From the NCBI GenBank assembly GCA_008828725.1, contig MEHQ01002749.1:272070-336069 (forward strand): DNA of 64,000 nt, written 5' to 3'. Positions 45,676 through 56,541 of this stretch are shown piece by piece. The notes under the pieces were generated by a model. The model was not told the DNA's origin. It searched no databases and worked only from the letters and a program-made list of their open reading frames with translations. A program made the position numbers and the translations under genes. This DNA comes from Saccharina japonica (lineage: Eukaryota; Sar; Phaeophyceae; Laminariales; Laminariaceae). The first letter of the stretch is position 1; each line of letters opens with the position of its first letter.

Positions 45676-46364
45676 TGTTAACATACCTGCTGAACTAACC
45701 CTTTCACAAGCGGCGTTTCTTGAATTTGTGTTGAGAAGATTTAGAAATTTCACACAAGCATCGTAGTTTTTTTTACTCAGCATGAAACATGCCTCGGCAG
45801 CGATCGAACTCCGAGACACTGCCGCGACTGAACTGTCCGTTATCGAAACGTATGTGACTGTTCTCGGGCTGCTGATACTGTACCATATCGGTCTTTGGCA
45901 AAAAAAGCCAGCGATCCGCAGCTCGACCGACTCAAGGCTCTCGCGGACGCCCGCACCCCGTACGCACATTCAACGGCAATCTATATCCTCCAGTTGGTGG
46001 TGTCAAAATAATCAAAAGCACATAAATCAAGGACGCCAAGTAAACAGAACACTGAGCACACCGGAGATATTTGCAGTGTTCCAGAAAATAAGACTTGCAT
46101 TAAAAGCAATTGTCTGTTTGGTATGTACATGTCGTAATCCGTGTGGGGTGTTTCTTGAAACAAAGCACACCAGTAACAATATACCTGAACCCGGACATGT
46201 ACCCATTACTCCATGTAGGACTAGGATTGGGTCTACATTTGAAAACAGTACGGCCCCACCGCCACGACACACCGGAATAAAGCAACTGATTGCTTGATTG
46301 ACCATAGGAAATGCGCAAGAGTGTGTTCGGTAAGGTATACCTATACCCGCGTAAGTTTTTGAGG

Positions 46365-46750
46365 TAGTAACTATCGTACCTAAAACTTAGGTAAGATATT
46401 GACGCCGTATCTAACGTACCTAATACTTAGGTAAGGCATTGAGATCCGTACCTAACGTACCCCAAAACTTAGATAAGGTACTTAGGGCTGTACTTAACGT
46501 ACCTAAACCTTAGATAAGGTATTGAGGGCTGTACTTAACGTACCTAACCCTTAGGTAATGTAGTGCGGTTCGTACCTAACGTACCTAAGATTTAGATGAG
46601 GTATCGGGTTTCGTACCTTACGTACCTAAAACTTAGGTAAGGCCTTGAGGTCTGTACCTAACGTACCTAACACTTAGGTAAGGTATCGGGGTCCGTACTT
46701 AACGCGCCTAATCCTTTAGATTATGTATCGGGGTCCGTACCTAAGTGCGG
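46365..46750 (+). repeat. 41-bp minisatellite, left array
   Basis: About nine units of a 41-bp motif built on ACCTAAAACTTAGGTAAGG plus a TATCGGGGTCCGTACCTAAC-like half. Each unit has an imperfect palindrome TACCTAA-TTAGGTA. It starts exactly where unit B leaves homology with A and C. Confidence 0.85.
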
Positions 46751-46930
46751 GTACGGGTATGAACCCTGGTACGTATCCGGGGACATACCCGTAAAAAACC
46801 AGGAAAATTAAGATGGCTGGACACTCCGACAGTATGCAGTGGCAGTCGAAATCTACTTGCAGCAGCTAACTACTGGTTGGGCCTGCCAGAAGACGCTGCT
46901 AGTATATTTGATATCGCGTACAACCAACAG

Positions 46931-47392
46931 CTACCTTCTCGGGCAGGAGATTGTGCGCTTTCCAGGGCGACACGTTCTGCTGGCGAGGCAGTAGTACACG
47001 CCGGCAAGGTTGTCAGTGTCCGCGGGCTCGCAGTACACCCCTAGAGAGTACATAAATGGCGCATCACGAGCTCTTTCTCGTCGATAACGCCTCGGAACGA
47101 CAAAATCATTAACGGCTTTTGTAGTCTCCGCCGGCATATCGTACACCTCCTGCGTGTCCCCGTTTACCTTGTAAACAAGCTTGAGAGTGATCGCGGACAC
47201 TGTCTTGCCGGGCGCGACCCCGATCACCTCTGGCTCAGGAGCTGGCTCGAGAGTGTGCCCTGTGAGTTGGCTCCTTCGCTCGATGAAGCTTAGCTCTCCT
47301 GGTGACCACAAGGAGTTTCGCGCATTGACCTCTACGCTACTCTTACTTCTGGTTTGGGCACGTCTTGGTGACAGGTGTCCTGGGTGTGTCAC
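46931..47392 (-). CDS. Unrecognised 153-codon ORF, Cys-containing C-terminus
   Basis: No family recognised. The frame is well formed and ends with a cluster that could bind zinc (GVYCEPADTDN, VYYCLASRTC, TISC). Such a cluster also occurs at the N-terminus of BED/hAT-type transposases, but that is only a resemblance. Hydrophilic, without signal peptide or membrane segment. It lies in the unit-B-specific segment beside the LINE remnant on the opposite strand. A GTAGCTG right at the stop could be a splice donor, in which case this would be a first exon. Confidence 0.3.
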   Translation of the reverse strand: MTHPGHLSPRRAQTRSKSSVEVNARNSLWSPGELSFIERRSQLTGHTLEPAPEPEVIGVAPGKTVSAITLKLVYKVNGDTQEVYDMPAETTKAVNDFVVPRRYRRERARDAPFMYSLGVYCEPADTDNLAGVYYCLASRTCRPGKRTISCPRR

Positions 47393-47597
47393 AGATGGCG
47401 AGTACCCTGATGTTTGGTGTTTGGCGGGGAGATTGCATGCCTAATTGTTAAAAAAAATGAAAAAATACGTCAGCTGTGAGTACGTAGCAGTTTGCTTTTT
47501 CAATTCAATATTTTTAGTTTTTTTTTTGTCTCTCGCAGATGACGTTATGCACTTTACTTTGTATTAAGTACACTAAGTGAGCGGGAGGGTTTGCGAA

Positions 47598-48552
47598 GAT
47601 TATGACCATTATTGTAACCGTTTTCGAAGCGGCTGGTCTCCCCGTATCCGAACACAAAACGGAGACTATGCTGCTGCGGACACCAAACCAGGCACTCCGG
47701 ACCTCACCGCTCGTTATCGAAGCAGCGAGTCAGAGGTATAAACAGACGATGCAGTAATTATACCTGGGTGGTCTTGTCGTCGGACATTATGCCAGAGATG
47801 AAACGACACATCTGACTCGCAAGGGCATGCTAACATCGGTTCAAGCAAGAGCTGTACGATATGGAGGAGGCTTTATTAACTCTAAAGGTGCGCATGCTGA
47901 AAGTCGAGGTGATGCAGACACCATTGTATGGGTGTCAGACGTGAACACTTGGCCAGGAGCACTTCGATGAATTCCGAACGGCACACCACCACCTCCTCCT
48001 ACAGATCATCGGTTTCCAGCGCCGACAAAGCGCCGACCACCTCATGTCGTACGCCGACAATCTCAAGAAGGCACAATGCGAGGGCGTTGAGACAACCATC
48101 GGCAAACGACGCCTGGTCTTTGTGGGGGGCGTACAGAGCACGACCAATGAGCGGATGACCCGGCGGGTGATGTTTGGGACGATCGTCGGTGGGTAGAACC
48201 CCGGACCTGGCCGACCAGAAAAAATTAGGTCCAATGTCTAGCAGATGACCTCAGGGTTTTTCGAGCGAAAGAGGGTTCCACAGAAAGCTCCCCTTTGCTG
48301 TTCAGAGCGGAGACGTTGTTATGGCCGAGGGCGGCCAAGAAGAGTTGGAAGTGGTATCGGGGGGTCGTTGAGGCGGCGAGGTGGCACAGGGGCGAAGCGG
48401 AGAGGAGCTGGCTACAGCATGCAGGTGAGGGCGCCCGAGAGAGGCGACAAGGGGAGAGGGGAGAGGGGGCAGCCGTACTGATACAGCTGTCGACGAATGC
48501 TGAAACAAAATGGAAGATCGTGTGGCGAGGTATTGGTTCTACGAGCCCTTGA
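47598..48552 (+). pseudogene. LINE (non-LTR) reverse transcriptase C-terminal remnant
   Basis: Three frames together give the typical C-terminal region of a non-LTR pol. First, from about 47629, SEHKTETMLLRTP and ASQRYKQTMQ (RT thumb). Next, from 47894, MQTPLYGCQT, a TGA at 47939-47941, then GQEHFDEFRTAHHHLLLQII and ETTIGKRRLVFVGGVQ. Last, about 48240-48552, a piece with AKKSWKWYRGVVEAARWH. In-frame stops and at least two frameshifts mark it as dead. It sits only in unit B, inside a segment bounded by two minisatellites. These elements supply the machinery that SINEs use, but this copy cannot. Confidence 0.75.
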
Positions 48553-49234
48553 AATCAACTATTTGTCTTATTTCGTTAGTTAGTTTCTTGTTGAGTTCTT
48601 CACTGGGGGGGGCGCGGCAGGGGTAGTACCGCATCTTGACGCCGCTATTGATGATAATAGAAAGGAGATGGCAGAAAGTGTGGCATGGTCCCCGTATCGG
48701 TTTCGTAGCAGAGAGACGGGATCTTGTTACTATCGTAGCCTTTAGAACAATTTTCGTTTTTTCTCTCTTGTGTCTTTCTTGCTTTTTGCCTCGTTTCTCC
48801 CTTTGTCCCCCCCCCCCCCCCCCGCCGTGCTATGCCGGTGTCTTCACCTCTATCGTGTTGCTTCGCCCGTGCGGCAGTTATCGGCTACTGTTGGGTGCGT
48901 ATGATATTCTTCTGGGGTCGCCTCTGTCTCCTTGCGTTATTTGTATTATGCTTCATTTCATATTTTGGTTTTTGTTTTGTCCTTTTGTTTTTATTCATTC
49001 TGGTTTGGCTCGTGTCATTGTTTTCTCATACCCGGTACGTGGACATTTCACTTGCCTCACCCATTCGTTTGCGTTTATTCTGTCTTGATTTTGCTTCGTC
49101 TCATAGTCTGTGACCACATAGTTAGCATATCTCTAGGCTCAAGAATCCGGAAAAACAGGGGGCACTGATGTAGTTGGGTAGAAAGAACGGGTTTAATGTA
49201 AACACACAAATTTCAGGCAATGTATCTGAGCTCG

Positions 49235-49720
49235 TACCTATACCAGGGTATTTGTCGATGGGTATACCCGATACCTAGGTAGGTATTGATGTCCGTACCT
49301 AATGTACCCATAACTTAGGTAAGGTATCGAGATCCGTACCTAGCGTACCTAACACTTAGGTAAGGTATCGAGGTCCGTACCTGACGTACCAAAACCTTGG
49401 GTAAGGTATCGGGGCTCCTACCTAACGTATCTAGAACTTAGGTAAGGTATTGAGGTCGTCCCTGGCCTCGTGCCTCGACCCGGGTGTTTCGACGACGTGT
49501 TTACCCGATACCCGCGTAAACTTTCGAGCGGCGTATATATCGTGCCTATCGTATGTATCGTACCTATCACTTAGGTAAGTTATCGAGGTCCGTACCTAAC
49601 ATACATAACTCTTGGGTAAGGTATCGGGGTCCGTACGTAACGTACCTAAGTGGTTACGTAAGGTAAATACCCGGTATTTCACCTGGGTATACCTAAGTAC
49701 GTACCTTACCTAACATACCC
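49235..49720 (+). repeat. 41-bp minisatellite, right array
   Basis: Same motif and orientation as the left array (CACTTAGGTAAGGTATCGAG), about ten units with an interruption near 49460-49550. Homology to unit A resumes right after it, at 49730. Confidence 0.85.
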
Positions 49721-52673
49721 TTGTAACATTGCACTATGTTGCTGACGTAGGTCTTAACAATGTATAGTTAAGTACGGTATAGACGGTCGCGCTGTTTCGG
49801 GGGAAAACGCCCGCCAACATGGGCGACGATGGTGAAACAGCACTACGGACAGGGTACATGGTTACACGATCAAGACAATGTAATCGACGGCTGTCGTTGA
49901 TGTCGGCTGTGCCGAACTGCGGTAATTCAGACGAGGATCCCAGAGAGGGCCAAAGCATAGTGTGGCTAGCGTAGCTAAAACGAAACAAACAGAGCTTGTC
50001 TTGGAGACACAAGCGATCAAAAACCTACACGAGAACTACCGTGCCCTCGGTACGATTTCATAACCGGGCGAACCGGCACTACACTACGTGATGCTGCCTT
50101 TTAAACAATACGCATGTTCTCTGGTCAAGTTCACAGCAAAACAGGGGTGTTCGGCAAGCTTTAACGGAAGGTCTATGGTCAGTCAGCAGAATGATCGAGT
50201 CCCATTTGGGGCCATTATATATCTGAACCACCACAGGGTTGTATGGTCACTCTAGCCGACACGATAGTAAAAATGGAGAGAGACGTAATCTATAAGTTGG
50301 AGGAGTAGGCCTATGATATACGATCATGTACCCAGTACGTCTACTGATCACGATAGGTCTACACGATTATAGGCCCGCTGTTTGTGTATTATGGAGACGC
50401 TCGCAAAGAGGAGGCTACAGGGGCATCAACGCCGACGGCAAAACTTAATCGCTACAAAGACTACGACAAACAGGCGGGGGGGCGTCAACAAGGGAGATAT
50501 ACACGATATGGTGGTAGGCAGACATAATAGGGAAAGCGAATGCCGCTATCAACGAAACATCAGCCGCAGGAAGCGTCAAGAGGATCAATACTATAAGGGG
50601 GCTACCATTGAGGTAGGGGCATGCGACAAAAATATCATTTTTGTGCGTGGTGGCCGCCGAAAACGGATGTGCATAATACAACGCTGGAGTTCAAGCAAGA
50701 ATTTACGAAATTCCCCTGTTAGGTCGCTACGGGTACTTCCCGCACGATACGTTTTGTTGATGAAAACGAAGCAACGACATTGCGCAACATGTAACGGCTC
50801 GGTGTACGCCATAAGAGCTGGAAGCGCGAGTAAATAGTAAATAGTAACCACCACGACCTGCAGTGGGGTTGCTCTATAGTAGAGAGACGGCCGAGGCCTC
50901 CAAAAGTCACAGTACGTGGCGGACTGAATTACGACGTATGATACCCAAAAATAAATATCTGCGTAAGTTTTTGTACCGCTGTACTCATGTATGAACATGT
51001 GGTGATGACCTGTCTAAGTCGTATCATATAACGCGAGCTCTTCACATGACTAGGAGCTAGGTGCTGGAATGCTGCGGCTTTTAGACGCACGAACGCATAT
51101 ATTTAACACGCAACCAAGGAACTCCGTACTGCCTGTGGCTGGGTAATAACGTAAGGTATACATCTAAGTAACCATGAAGCACGCGAGTTTTTTCTCTTGA
51201 GTTTCCAAGATGGAAAAAGCCTCTCCATGAAGGGTCGCACAAGCGCTTAGAAGGCATTTATTTAGTTTTCTACAAGTGTGTGTGTTGTGTGTAACTCAAC
51301 ATTTTGTTCGTCACTTGCGCCCACCGCGTTCAGCGCATACTGCACTCATGCAAGCCATGACGGGTTGTGTGCACGCTCGCATGCTAACGAACCCATGTTG
51401 TGCACATTTGGTTGTAAGTCGTTCAGAGTTGGCCGAGCCAGTCGCGGCAGGCAGAAGTCTGGCATCTCACCGTCGTCGTGATCACTCGTGGTGGCGTCCT
51501 TCGTGTAGTCTGTTTTCGGAGGGACTTTTAGCTTGAAGTGTACCTCCGAAAGGCCTGCGGAGAGGCTGGCGTGACTACTGCAAGAACCACAGCAGCACCT
51601 GCCGCTGACAACCCCCACAGAGGTATGATATCCTACGGCCCCTGGCATTGCGCGTGATATCATGCTTTGTGTACCATGGGCCCTTCTAGCTTATTGGGCC
51701 GCCAATTACGGGGGCTCAATCAGCTAACTTGCCCCCGAGGGCACATTCATCATCTCCCAGTAAAGAAAACGACACGTGCGTTTTTTGCAGAGCATTGGCA
51801 GCTCTTTGGTTGGAGCATGGGCAGAATACTGGCAAATTGCTCGGTTTCGTACGAAACGGGCGCAGCAGCACCGCACTAAAGCCGTCGAGTTGCGTTCTCA
51901 TACTTGACGTACAAGGTAGACAATTAGCAAGCCAAACCTTAACGTGGTTTCGTCTCTCAGCTCTGGGTTCACGAACCGTGCCCGGAACAGTCCCTCTCGG
52001 CATCACACCTTTCAAAATCAACTGGTGATACACTGCAGTATGGGTAAGATACCAGTTCACCGTCTAAGAGGAGGGCAGGGTTTTCCACACGACGGTACGC
52101 CAGCAGAGCACGAGCGTCGAATCGTTGCCCCAAGAAGCGCTATATCCTTCACGACAGCACTACTATTGTATGGCAGGCTAGGCAGATACGAAAGGCAGTG
52201 TATCGGTATGTACAGGGGTAGTGCTGTGTAGGTGTACACGGCGGGAGTGTTTGGGCCCAGCCAAGCGCCTCCGAAAACATCAGTGGCAGCCTACGAAGAT
52301 ATCCAAAACCGACGATGCTCAGCTGAGACAAAGTGCACAGAGGAGGCGACCACTCACCTAGACCAGAAGCACGACTTGGTATAGGTAGCGATACGACGGC
52401 CAGGCGGACCGCAGCGGCAACTGCTGTCCTCGCGCTGTGTATGTTTCGAACCCAATCAGGGTGTTCCATCTTGTTTTGTTGGCGTTACTGCACGCCGGTC
52501 CCAGTGACGTTTGTTTAGGAGTGTCCCTGAAGTACAAACAAAAAATCTGAAGTAACTGAGTACTCGTGAGTGCCTGAACCAAACGCTGAGATAACTGAGT
52601 GCTCGCGAATAACCGTAGTGTACCAAACGCCGAGTAAAACGACGGAGTATTCGTGGGCACCAGCTGTGTGTGG

Positions 52674-53744
52674 CAGGGCATTCATTAGTGGTTCGGCGTC
52701 TGTTGCGCGCAGCGCAATATGCGACGCAAGGTGCGTTGCGCGCAACGTAACAACACGTCTGCGGCGCGTTTTGCGCGCCGCAGGCGCGCAAGCCCCCCGC
52801 AGGGGCTCCCAGTGGACCCCCGGAGGGACCCCGGAGGACCGACGGAGGCGAAAATATTGCGATCTATACGGGAATATACGACTCAAAAACTAAGTAAAAA
52901 GCCTTTGAATCTATTATTGGTCAAGGCGAATAGAAAAAAGTGCCTCAAAAATAAGAAGAGCCTAGTACGGCGAATAGCAAAAAACCGCCGATTTCATAAT
53001 TGGGAATTACCTTTCCGATGAGAATGAAAATCGATTTTAGTACTTTCTGTTTTGTTATTGTTTAAGAGTTGTATTTCGCTCACGATCAAAATTTGACCTA
53101 GAAAATATGTTCCTCGATGGTAGGTATCGATCCACGAAGAAAAATGAAGTCGGCCTTGACAGGCTCGAAACATCGAGGATTTAAGGGAATTTGCATTTAT
53201 AAGCGAGATCCTTCGCCCATAAATAATACAGATTTTCTGGGATCCTCGATATCTTGAGACTGCCGATGTCGATTTCGTTTTTTTTTTTTTTTGTCATCGA
53301 CGGGTATCACAACTGACAATAGTTTACAGTAAAAACAAATGACTGTAAGGGAAGTACATCTCTTACAATTGAAAAAAAAAAAAAAATCGATTTTCATTTT
53401 CATCGGAAAGGCAATTCCTAATTAGGAAAATCGGGTGTTAAAATATGCCAATTTTTTGTTTTTGACTATGTATGGCGAATAGAACGAGGGGCCTAAAATA
53501 TGTTAAATTACGACTAATTGTTAAGAAAATATGACCCCCCAAAAAAGATCTCGCCTCCGGCAACCTCCGGCGAGAAATAAACGCGCAACGACATTTTTCG
53601 CCTGCGGCGAAAAATCTTGCGCGCCCAAAAACGCGTGTTGCGCTGCGCGCAAACAGCCTCGCGGCGACTGTTGCACAAATCGGTTGTTTCGACCTAATTA
53701 AATGTTGCGCCAGCGCAACAGCGCAACACCTAGTTAATGCCCTG
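52674..53744. mobile_element. hAT-like element, unit B copy with nested hairpin insert
   Basis: 1071 bp. CAGGGCATT ends and a perfect 8-bp duplication GTGTGTGG (52666-52673, 53745-53752). About 290 bp longer than the unit A copy because of an insert at about 53000-53424 bounded by an inverted repeat (TTTCCGATGAGAATGAAAAT and ATTTTCATTTTCATCGGAAA). Confidence 0.85.
53000..53424. mobile_element. Inverted-repeat insert inside the hAT-like element
   Basis: Arms of about 40 bp (about 53000-53040 and 53380-53424). Absent from the unit A copy of the same hAT-like element. Exact edges and TSD were not fixed. Confidence 0.55.
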
Positions 53745-54017
53745 GTGTGTGGGGGAAAAAAAAGTCAATGGAGTGCCAGGTGCTATATACTGAAATTACC
53801 CATGATTCCTCGCGAGTACCGCCTGGAGTATTTTGCACCAAGTAAATATAAAAAAGGGCAAATGCCAAAATCAGGTATGCCTGGTCTACTTGATTGAGCC
53901 AAAGTCAGGTACATGCTTAAACGAAGTAAAAAACGCGCGCCACGAGCGGTGTTTGGTCCATGAAAAGCCGTAAATTTTACCAGGGGAAATTTTGTTTTTG
54001 AGCCTGAATATCAGGAG

Positions 54018-55340
54018 TAAATGTGCGGCCTCCAAAATCTTACCTGTACTAGTTTTTGTACGGCCCTTCGTGTATTCATTCGTTCGTGGATGCTTTCATT
54101 GCTCCCGTGGTCACACTCACTCTTACGACGAGTACTTCTGAATTGTTGTACCAGGTGTATATGTATACAGTGACCCACATTAATAGCATACGAACAAAAC
54201 ATCGAATATATTCGAGATTGAACTGCTCGCTTAAAGTACCGTGTCAGCAAGCAGCAGTATATAATAGCGGGAAGCGGGAAGGGGCCTCGTACGGAGTAGC
54301 CTCATACCAGTACAATTTTGAGAAGAAGCCTAGCGTGATATGAAGAATACGCCAGTCAGATATCTCTTGCGCCACGGCAAGAGTACTTATGGCGGCCTCC
54401 CCCGTTCGTTGCCAGCTTCAAAGCCTCGACCATCCTCGAGGAACCGCTTTCACACGGCGGCACGAAGTTCCTTTGCTGTACATATAGGCTACTATCATAA
54501 AAACTGAGTCGACCTCGACGCCTCACTCTTACGATGAGTACTTCTCAATTGTTGTACCAGGTATGTATTTATACAGCAGTAGCCACATTAATAGCATACG
54601 AACAAAACATCGAATATAATCGAGATTGAACTGCTCGTTTTCCGTACCGTGTCAGCAAGCAGCAGTATAAAATAGCGGGAAGTGGGAAGGGGCCTCGTAC
54701 GGAGTAGCCTCATACCAGTACAATTTTGGGGATAAGCCTAGCGTGATATGAAGAATACGCCAGTCAATATCTCTTGCGCCACGGCAAGAGTACTTATGGC
54801 GCCCTCCCCCGTTCGTTGCCAACTTCAAAGCCTCGACCATCCTCGAGGAACCGCTTGCACACGGCGGCACGAAGTTCCTTTGCTGTACATATAGGCTACT
54901 ATCATAAAAACTGGGTCGACCTCGACGCCTCACTCTTACGATGAGTACTTCTGAATTGTTGTACCAGGTATAATGTATGTATACAGTTACCCACATTAAT
55001 AGCATACGAACAAAACATCGAATATATTCGAGAGTGGACTGCTCGTTTTCCGTACCGTGTCAGCAAGCAGCAGTATATAATAGCGGGAAGCGGGAAGGGG
55101 CCTCGTACGGAGTATAGCCTCATACCAGTACAATTTTGGGGATAAGCCTAGCGTGATGTGAAGAATACGCCAGTCATATACCTCTTGCGCCACGGCAAGA
55201 GTACTTATGGCGCCCTCCCCCGTTGCCAGCTTCAAAGCCTCGACCATCCTCGAGGAACCGCTTCCACACGGCGGCACGAAGTTCCTTTGCTGTACATATA
55301 GGCTACTATCATTAAAACTGAGTCGACCCCGACGCGGCAA
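54018..55340 (+). repeat. 408-bp tandem repeat, three copies
   Basis: Landmark CATACGAACAAAACATCGAA recurs at 54187, 54595 and 55004 (spacing 408-409). Unit B has one copy (39785-40260), so the array expanded in C only. Each unit carries TCCTCGAGGAACCGCTT and a GTACCGTGTCAGCAAGCAGC box. Confidence 0.85.
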
Positions 55341-56541
55341 ACCAACTGCAGTCTGTGTCCATTGTGCTGTATACGCGCGTATGATATGTCTTGTATGTCG
55401 TTGTGGCGGGTCGTATGTACGTAATACGGTGATGTCTTCGCGTCGGGCGTATAGGAGACAGTGTACGTATGGCCTCTGATTTGCTCAAAATGCACCAAAA
55501 TCAGATTAACGCTAGACAAAGTAGACAAATCCAGATATGGCTGACGATTTCATGCCAAAATCAGGTACTATGTGAGGCTGGCCAATGACAGGTGTCCTAG
55601 CGTGTGATTTGGACTTAGTCGCAGAGTTGTACCTGGTTTTGGCACCAAAGTGACCAGGTGTACCTGGCTCTGGCTAAAACTCTAAGGTTTAACAGCTAGT
55701 AGATATGCGTGCATGCAAGGTTTTAGAGTATGCCATAATAACGCGCAAGAATTATTTACTGGTGGTAAACATATACGCACAGACGTCAAACTTATTAGGC
55801 TCACCCTATAACCATAACCCAAATCGAACCGGAATTGAGTACACCTACAGGTTGAGTTCCGATTTGTTCACATCTTAAGGTCTCCTGCTATGGTACGTGT
55901 GAATTCAACAACGATTCCTAAGTGTCAAATAAAATGCATAGCTTTTCGTCACAATGTGTCTGGACATAACTATTTTCTGCCAAATATGCATACTCGACTA
56001 ACACATCCAGAGTATAGCCCCTCTATGGAACAATCAGCACTGAATCAACTTGACCGGGGCATTCTTTTCAAGAGTCCCAACGCCTTTCTCTCTTTCTTTC
56101 CCAGAATCGACAAATTATTTCCAAGAATCACAACGACCGCGATGCCAAACTCTTCGGCTCTCTCTGGCCGCCTCGTCAAGATCCAACTTTGCGACGAAAC
56201 TCAACCGCTAGTTCAGATTGGGCGATAACTCACACCTGGTATAATCTACTGACTAAAAACACCTCAACTCCTCCTGGGTTTGGGCAAGAAAAAGGAGAAC
56301 ATGCGCCATGTAACGCCTCACTCGAAACTGTTCTCGGTAAGGAGACTGCAAGCTTTCAAGTGCACTAACATTTAGGCAACGCAAAAAGATAGCCAGAAAC
56401 CGAACAAGCCATTGAATGGTAATACGGAAGCAAGTAGAGTGGCGGCGGGTTTTCCCTACGCCATACTCCAAGCCTTACGGTTAACACCCTCGAGATGTAC
56501 AGGCACCTGCGGACGAAATGATCCGCTGCACAGCAAGGGGT

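Larger units (their letters stand above)
46320..49730. other. Unit B replacement segment
   Basis: 3.4 kb that replaces the roughly 2 kb present in A (30540-32540) and C. Order: minisatellite, Cys-rich ORF (minus), LINE remnant (plus), a T-rich stretch with a C run of 17 or so at 48809, and the second minisatellite. Confidence 0.7.
39785..54017 (+). repeat. Tandem segmental duplication, unit B
   Basis: Second unit, starting at TAAAGGTGCGGTCTCC. It is collinear with C from 54018 on and with A from about 41.1 kb. Differences: a SINE at 40364-40700, an insert at about 44920-45675, and replacement of the roughly 2-kb segment equivalent to 30540-32540 by 46320-49730. The B/C junction is clean: TCAGGAGTAAATGTGCGG at 54011 joins the end of one unit directly to the start of the next. 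Confidence 0.8.

Noticed and set aside
45661..46297. Frames around the conserved stretch AAACATGCCTCGGCAGC
   Set aside because: The region is shared by all three units, but frames are shifted and stopped in A and C, so the conservation reflects duplication and not coding.
48636..49113. 150-codon hydrophobic ORF
   Set aside because: It is T-rich with a long C run translated as Pro and lies 3' of the LINE remnant; probably untranslated sequence.
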